DNA from: WJJR01 sp964440935
GTDB lineage: Bacteria; Zixibacteria; MSB-5A5; WJJR01
DNA length: 64,000 bases
Assembly (NCBI GenBank): GCA_964440935.1
Contig: CAYTTY010000007.1
Location: forward strand, 46,639-110,638
Direction of reading: 5' to 3'
Part shown: positions 61,992-64,000 of the stretch, in pieces
How the letters are laid out: each line of letters begins with the position of its first letter
How positions within the stretch are numbered: the first letter of the stretch is position 1
Program-made: the position numbers and the translations under genes
The notes under the pieces: model-generated
Seen by the model: only the letters and a program-made list of their open reading frames with translations
The model's database searches: none
What the model was told of the DNA's origin: nothing

Positions 61992-62999
61992 TCATCGTGT
62001 CTCTTCTTCAACGGCATCACGGACAGCTTGAATTGACTCCATCGGTACTGTGACGGGCACCGCGCATCCCGGTCCGACGGCGAACGGCAACCGCCGGTGA
62101 CTGTCGACGAGCCGCTTGGTTTTTTCACGCAGCAGGTCCTGCGAATCGTCAACCAAATCGGTGCTGTGCGCAATCCCGCCCATGACCGGACGGCGCAGCA
62201 CTTCATAACCGTCGCCCAGCGTCATATTGGTTGGATCCGACGCATCCCAATTGGTCAGCGCCGCATCCAAGTCTGCGTACTCCTTAAGATAATTGTTCGA
62301 GGCGCAAACATGAAGCACATTAAACGCATCGTCGCCGGCGGCCGCATAGACCGCGCGGTCGAAATCGAGCCCGAAACGCCGGGTTTCCTCGACCGTAAGG
62401 ATGTCGGCGGAGGCCCATTGGGTGGTGGCGAAGAACACGCCATCGGCGCCGGCATTGCGCATCTCAGGGACCAGTTGAATGAGAGTCTGCTGAATCTCCC
62501 GTAGCGCCTGCATCACCGCGCGCGGCGTCTCGCGGATGTGTTCCACCAGTATGTCATCCGATGGCACCATGTCCCCGGCAATTGAGATCGGGTTGAATAG
62601 GGTCATCACAATGCGAAACGGCCTCGGCAGTGCTTTGCGAATTTTTGAGATCGACCGCAACTGCTTGTCAAACTCCGGATGTGTGGGTGGCAGTTGCCTG
62701 ATCTTGCCCCAGTCATCGATGGTACTGATCGGGAAACTTTTTCGCTGGGGCTTCTGGGTCCCATCAGGGCTATAGGTCATCTTGACGCCCCAAGGCTCGT
62801 AGTGGAATGACGCCTTGGGATTGATCTTCAAAAAGTCCCAGTCAAACCGCTTCTGCCAATTGATCATCGACTCGGCAAACTGGTCGGGGTCGTTCTCTTC
62901 CATGTAAAAGTGCCGCCACATCGAGATGGGCGGACGGTCGGGTGCGATGCCCTCGCGCAGGGCATCCAATCGTTCGGTATGGTTGAGTTTTTCGGACAT
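61992..62999 (-). CDS. uroporphyrinogen decarboxylase (URO-D)-like protein, MtaA-type
   Basis: A 335-residue URO-D-fold protein, not a classical HemE. FNVLHVCASN gives the H-x-C pair and FAVGPGCAVPVTVP the second Cys, the H-x-C...C zinc motif of methylcobamide:CoM methyltransferases. The N-terminal HTERLDALREGIAPDRPP matches the superfamily start. It probably moves a methyl group from a corrinoid to a thiol or related acceptor. It lies upstream of the GAF gene and downstream of a DUF169 gene, with repeat R1-C between them. Confidence 0.85.
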   Translation of the reverse strand: MSEKLNHTERLDALREGIAPDRPPISMWRHFYMEENDPDQFAESMINWQKRFDWDFLKINPKASFHYEPWGVKMTYSPDGTQKPQRKSFPISTIDDWGKIRQLPPTHPEFDKQLRSISKIRKALPRPFRIVMTLFNPISIAGDMVPSDDILVEHIRETPRAVMQALREIQQTLIQLVPEMRNAGADGVFFATTQWASADILTVEETRRFGLDFDRAVYAAAGDDAFNVLHVCASNNYLKEYADLDAALTNWDASDPTNMTLGDGYEVLRRPVMGGIAHSTDLVDDSQDLLREKTKRLVDSHRRLPFAVGPGCAVPVTVPMESIQAVRDAVEEETR

Positions 63000-63095
63000 G
63001 TTCCAATTTACGGATTTCGTGGGTACAGGTCAATCGAGGTCGGGATTTCTCATTGTTGGGCAGATCAAACCGACCGGCATATGGACGGAGCTGTT

Positions 63096-63131
63096 TATGT
63101 GGCGTCACCCGCCCCCGGGTGACGCCTTGCC
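63096..63131 (+). repeat. dispersed hairpin repeat, family R1 copy C (partial)
   Basis: GGCGTCACCCG (63101-63111) and CGGGTGACGCC (63116-63126) form an 11-bp perfect stem with a 4-nt loop. About 35 bases match the proximal hairpin of copies A and B; the distal part is absent. It occupies the 186-base gap between the DUF169 and URO-D genes. Confidence 0.7.
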
Positions 63132-63185
63132 CATATGGGTGGATTGTGTCCCCGTCAAGCCAGGGCGTAGGTCGGCACTCTGCTA

Positions 63186-64000
63186 TCACACCCAGAAATC
63201 TTCAAGTTTGCGATACGACTCCGGGAACTGCCCGGTGAAGCGCAGAAACGCCGGAATCGGATAGCGGACACCGCCTTTGTGTGTGCCTTCGAGGCCGGCG
63301 ACGAGTTCATCAGCTTTCGACGGTGGAAACGAGAAGGCCATTTCCTCATCGGTGGTGCCGCCGAAGATGCGGTCGCCGTAACAAGGAAGAACAAACTGGC
63401 ACTCGCCGGATTGCATCGCACCGATCACCAGATCGGCGCAATCGACGCGACCGGCGGTCTGCGACGTCATCGCGCCGCCGCCTTTATAGAGTGCGCCGGT
63501 TACCAGACGCATGATCTGGGCGGAGTTGCCGTAAATCACCGCCGCATCCCAGTCGTAGTCGACGCGCGACAGCGGCCCCACGACCAGATAGCGATACTCA
63601 CCGTATTCGAACCTGGGGATCGACGCTTCGGTCCTCGCCCCAGCTTCGGGCGTTTCGGTGTACATGCCGGCGCAGGCGTGGCCCTCATCGAGAAACGGCA
63701 CCCGCTTTTCGAAGCCGAAGAAGGCTTTGGTGATTGGACAGGAGATGTCTTCGGTGCCAACGGCCAGAGTCCAGCCGTACCGTCGCGCCAACCCGATGGC
63801 CTGGCAGACCGCAGACTCGAAGCCCAAATCCTCTTTGGGCCGCTTGGCCTTTTGGGGGATCGGTTCCCCTTCCTTGAGCATCTTGACGGCCACCGGGAAG
63901 GTGGCGGGACGGATGTGCTTTTCAATGATGGCAGCGAATTCAGCGTTATAGCAATTGTCATAAATCCTTTCCGTTTGGATCAGGGTGCCACGGGCCTTGA
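63186..64000 (-). CDS. DUF169 family protein, 5' end uncertain
   Basis: The frame is open to the right edge and codes recognisable DUF169 sequence upstream of the first GTG at 63893: YDNCYNAEFAAIIEKHIRPATFPVAVKML. No ATG, GTG or TTG lies in this frame between 63894 and 64000, so the real start is probably beyond the window. AKRPKEDLG, ACQAIGLARRYGWTLAVG-like and PRFEYGEYRYLVVGPL are family segments. DUF169 proteins are of unknown function and often occur near corrinoid or methyltransferase genes, as here with the MtaA-like protein. Confidence 0.8.
   Translation of the reverse strand, partial: KARGTLIQTERIYDNCYNAEFAAIIEKHIRPATFPVAVKMLKEGEPIPQKAKRPKEDLGFESAVCQAIGLARRYGWTLAVGTEDISCPITKAFFGFEKRVPFLDEGHACAGMYTETPEAGARTEASIPRFEYGEYRYLVVGPLSRVDYDWDAAVIYGNSAQIMRLVTGALYKGGGAMTSQTAGRVDCADLVIGAMQSGECQFVLPCYGDRIFGGTTDEEMAFSFPPSKADELVAGLEGTHKGGVRYPIPAFLRFTGQFPESYRKLEDFWV
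63983..63998. repeat. partial copy of the 48445/48897 inverted-repeat end
   Basis: GGGTGCCACGGGCCTT is identical to the core of the inverted repeat bounding the island at 48445-48918. It overlaps the 5' part of the DUF169 frame as read to the window edge. Confidence 0.6.

Noticed and set aside
61992..62999. HemE (uroporphyrinogen decarboxylase proper)
   Set aside because: The H-x-C and second Cys zinc ligands of MtaA-type methyltransferases are present and the N-terminal porphyrin-binding Arg motif of HemE is not seen.
63536..63961. A protein from ATG 63961 preceded by AAAGGA
   Set aside because: Its frame is Ser/Arg/Pro-rich and runs opposite in phase to a well-conserved DUF169 sequence; the good ribosome-binding site is probably a coincidence.
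1..64000. tRNA, rRNA, CRISPR arrays, integrases and toxin-antitoxin pairs
   Set aside because: I looked for cloverleaf T-arm sequences, spaced direct repeats and recombinase motifs and found none I could support; a covariance search would be more sensitive.

Overview
The window is a bacterial chromosome segment of moderately high GC, densely coded on both strands. It carries no tRNA, rRNA, CRISPR array or transposase that I can see. Several traits point to the FCB superphylum. Four secreted proteins end in a NPFN...FNVLG...WDG...ASGVYFYRL...TRKMxLxK tail, the Por/type IX-like sorting tail. There is a PorV/PorQ-type barrel, a GldA/F/G-like ABC locus, CarboxypepD_reg TonB receptors, and one secreted protease with a dockerin-like double Ca-loop tail. 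The combination resembles uncultured FCB lineages such as Zixibacteria or neighbours; that placement is inference and there is no marker RNA here to confirm it.

Layout. 1-1714: end of a beta-rich protein and an exported unknown. 1715-6492 (minus): ABC ATPase, ABC-2 permease, GldG-like protein, DUF4340 protein and AcpS. 6793-10999 (minus): OmpA-like lipoprotein, dockerin-tagged metalloprotease, LolA/B-like lipoprotein, site-2 protease. 11032-23479 (minus): a housekeeping block read as rplM-rpsI-rpsB-tsf-pyrH-frr-uppS-cdsA-ubiA-like-nlpC-uvrC-mpg-gdh, preceded by an alpha/beta hydrolase. 23640-32145 (plus): DUF547 protein, three membrane or polyprenyl-type glycosyltransferases, a TIGR04282-like transferase, a flavin/polyferredoxin fusion, an AhpD-like protein and an ArsS-type radical SAM enzyme. 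A perfect FNR-type box stands before the redox genes.

32356-47191 (minus): secreted M6 and S8 proteases and a third tailed protein, then a large lipoprotein, a PorV-like barrel and a TonB-dependent receptor with an unusual insert of Ca-loop repeats. 47512-48327: a LipM/LplA-like acyltransferase. 48445-48918: a non-coding palindromic repeat island. 49023-52357 (minus): a TPR-GAF-AAA-Fis sigma-54 activator with a small exported protein upstream. 52864-58662 (plus): lipoprotein, PorV-like barrel, tailed M6 protease and a second lipoprotein. 59107-64000: proline dehydrogenase, TerC, a GAF protein, an MtaA-like URO-D protein and a DUF169 protein, interspersed with hairpin repeats.

The most coherent new observation is regulatory. 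The activator operon and the secreted-protein operon diverge from one 506-nt gap that holds a sigma-54-type -24/-12 element facing each way. Two more such elements sit before tailed secreted proteins at 38112 and 40170. I infer a sigma-54 regulon for secreted enzymes and outer-membrane proteins. Other points of interest are the ArsS locus without arsenic genes, the Ca-loop insert in the TonB receptor, and two families of dispersed hairpin repeats.
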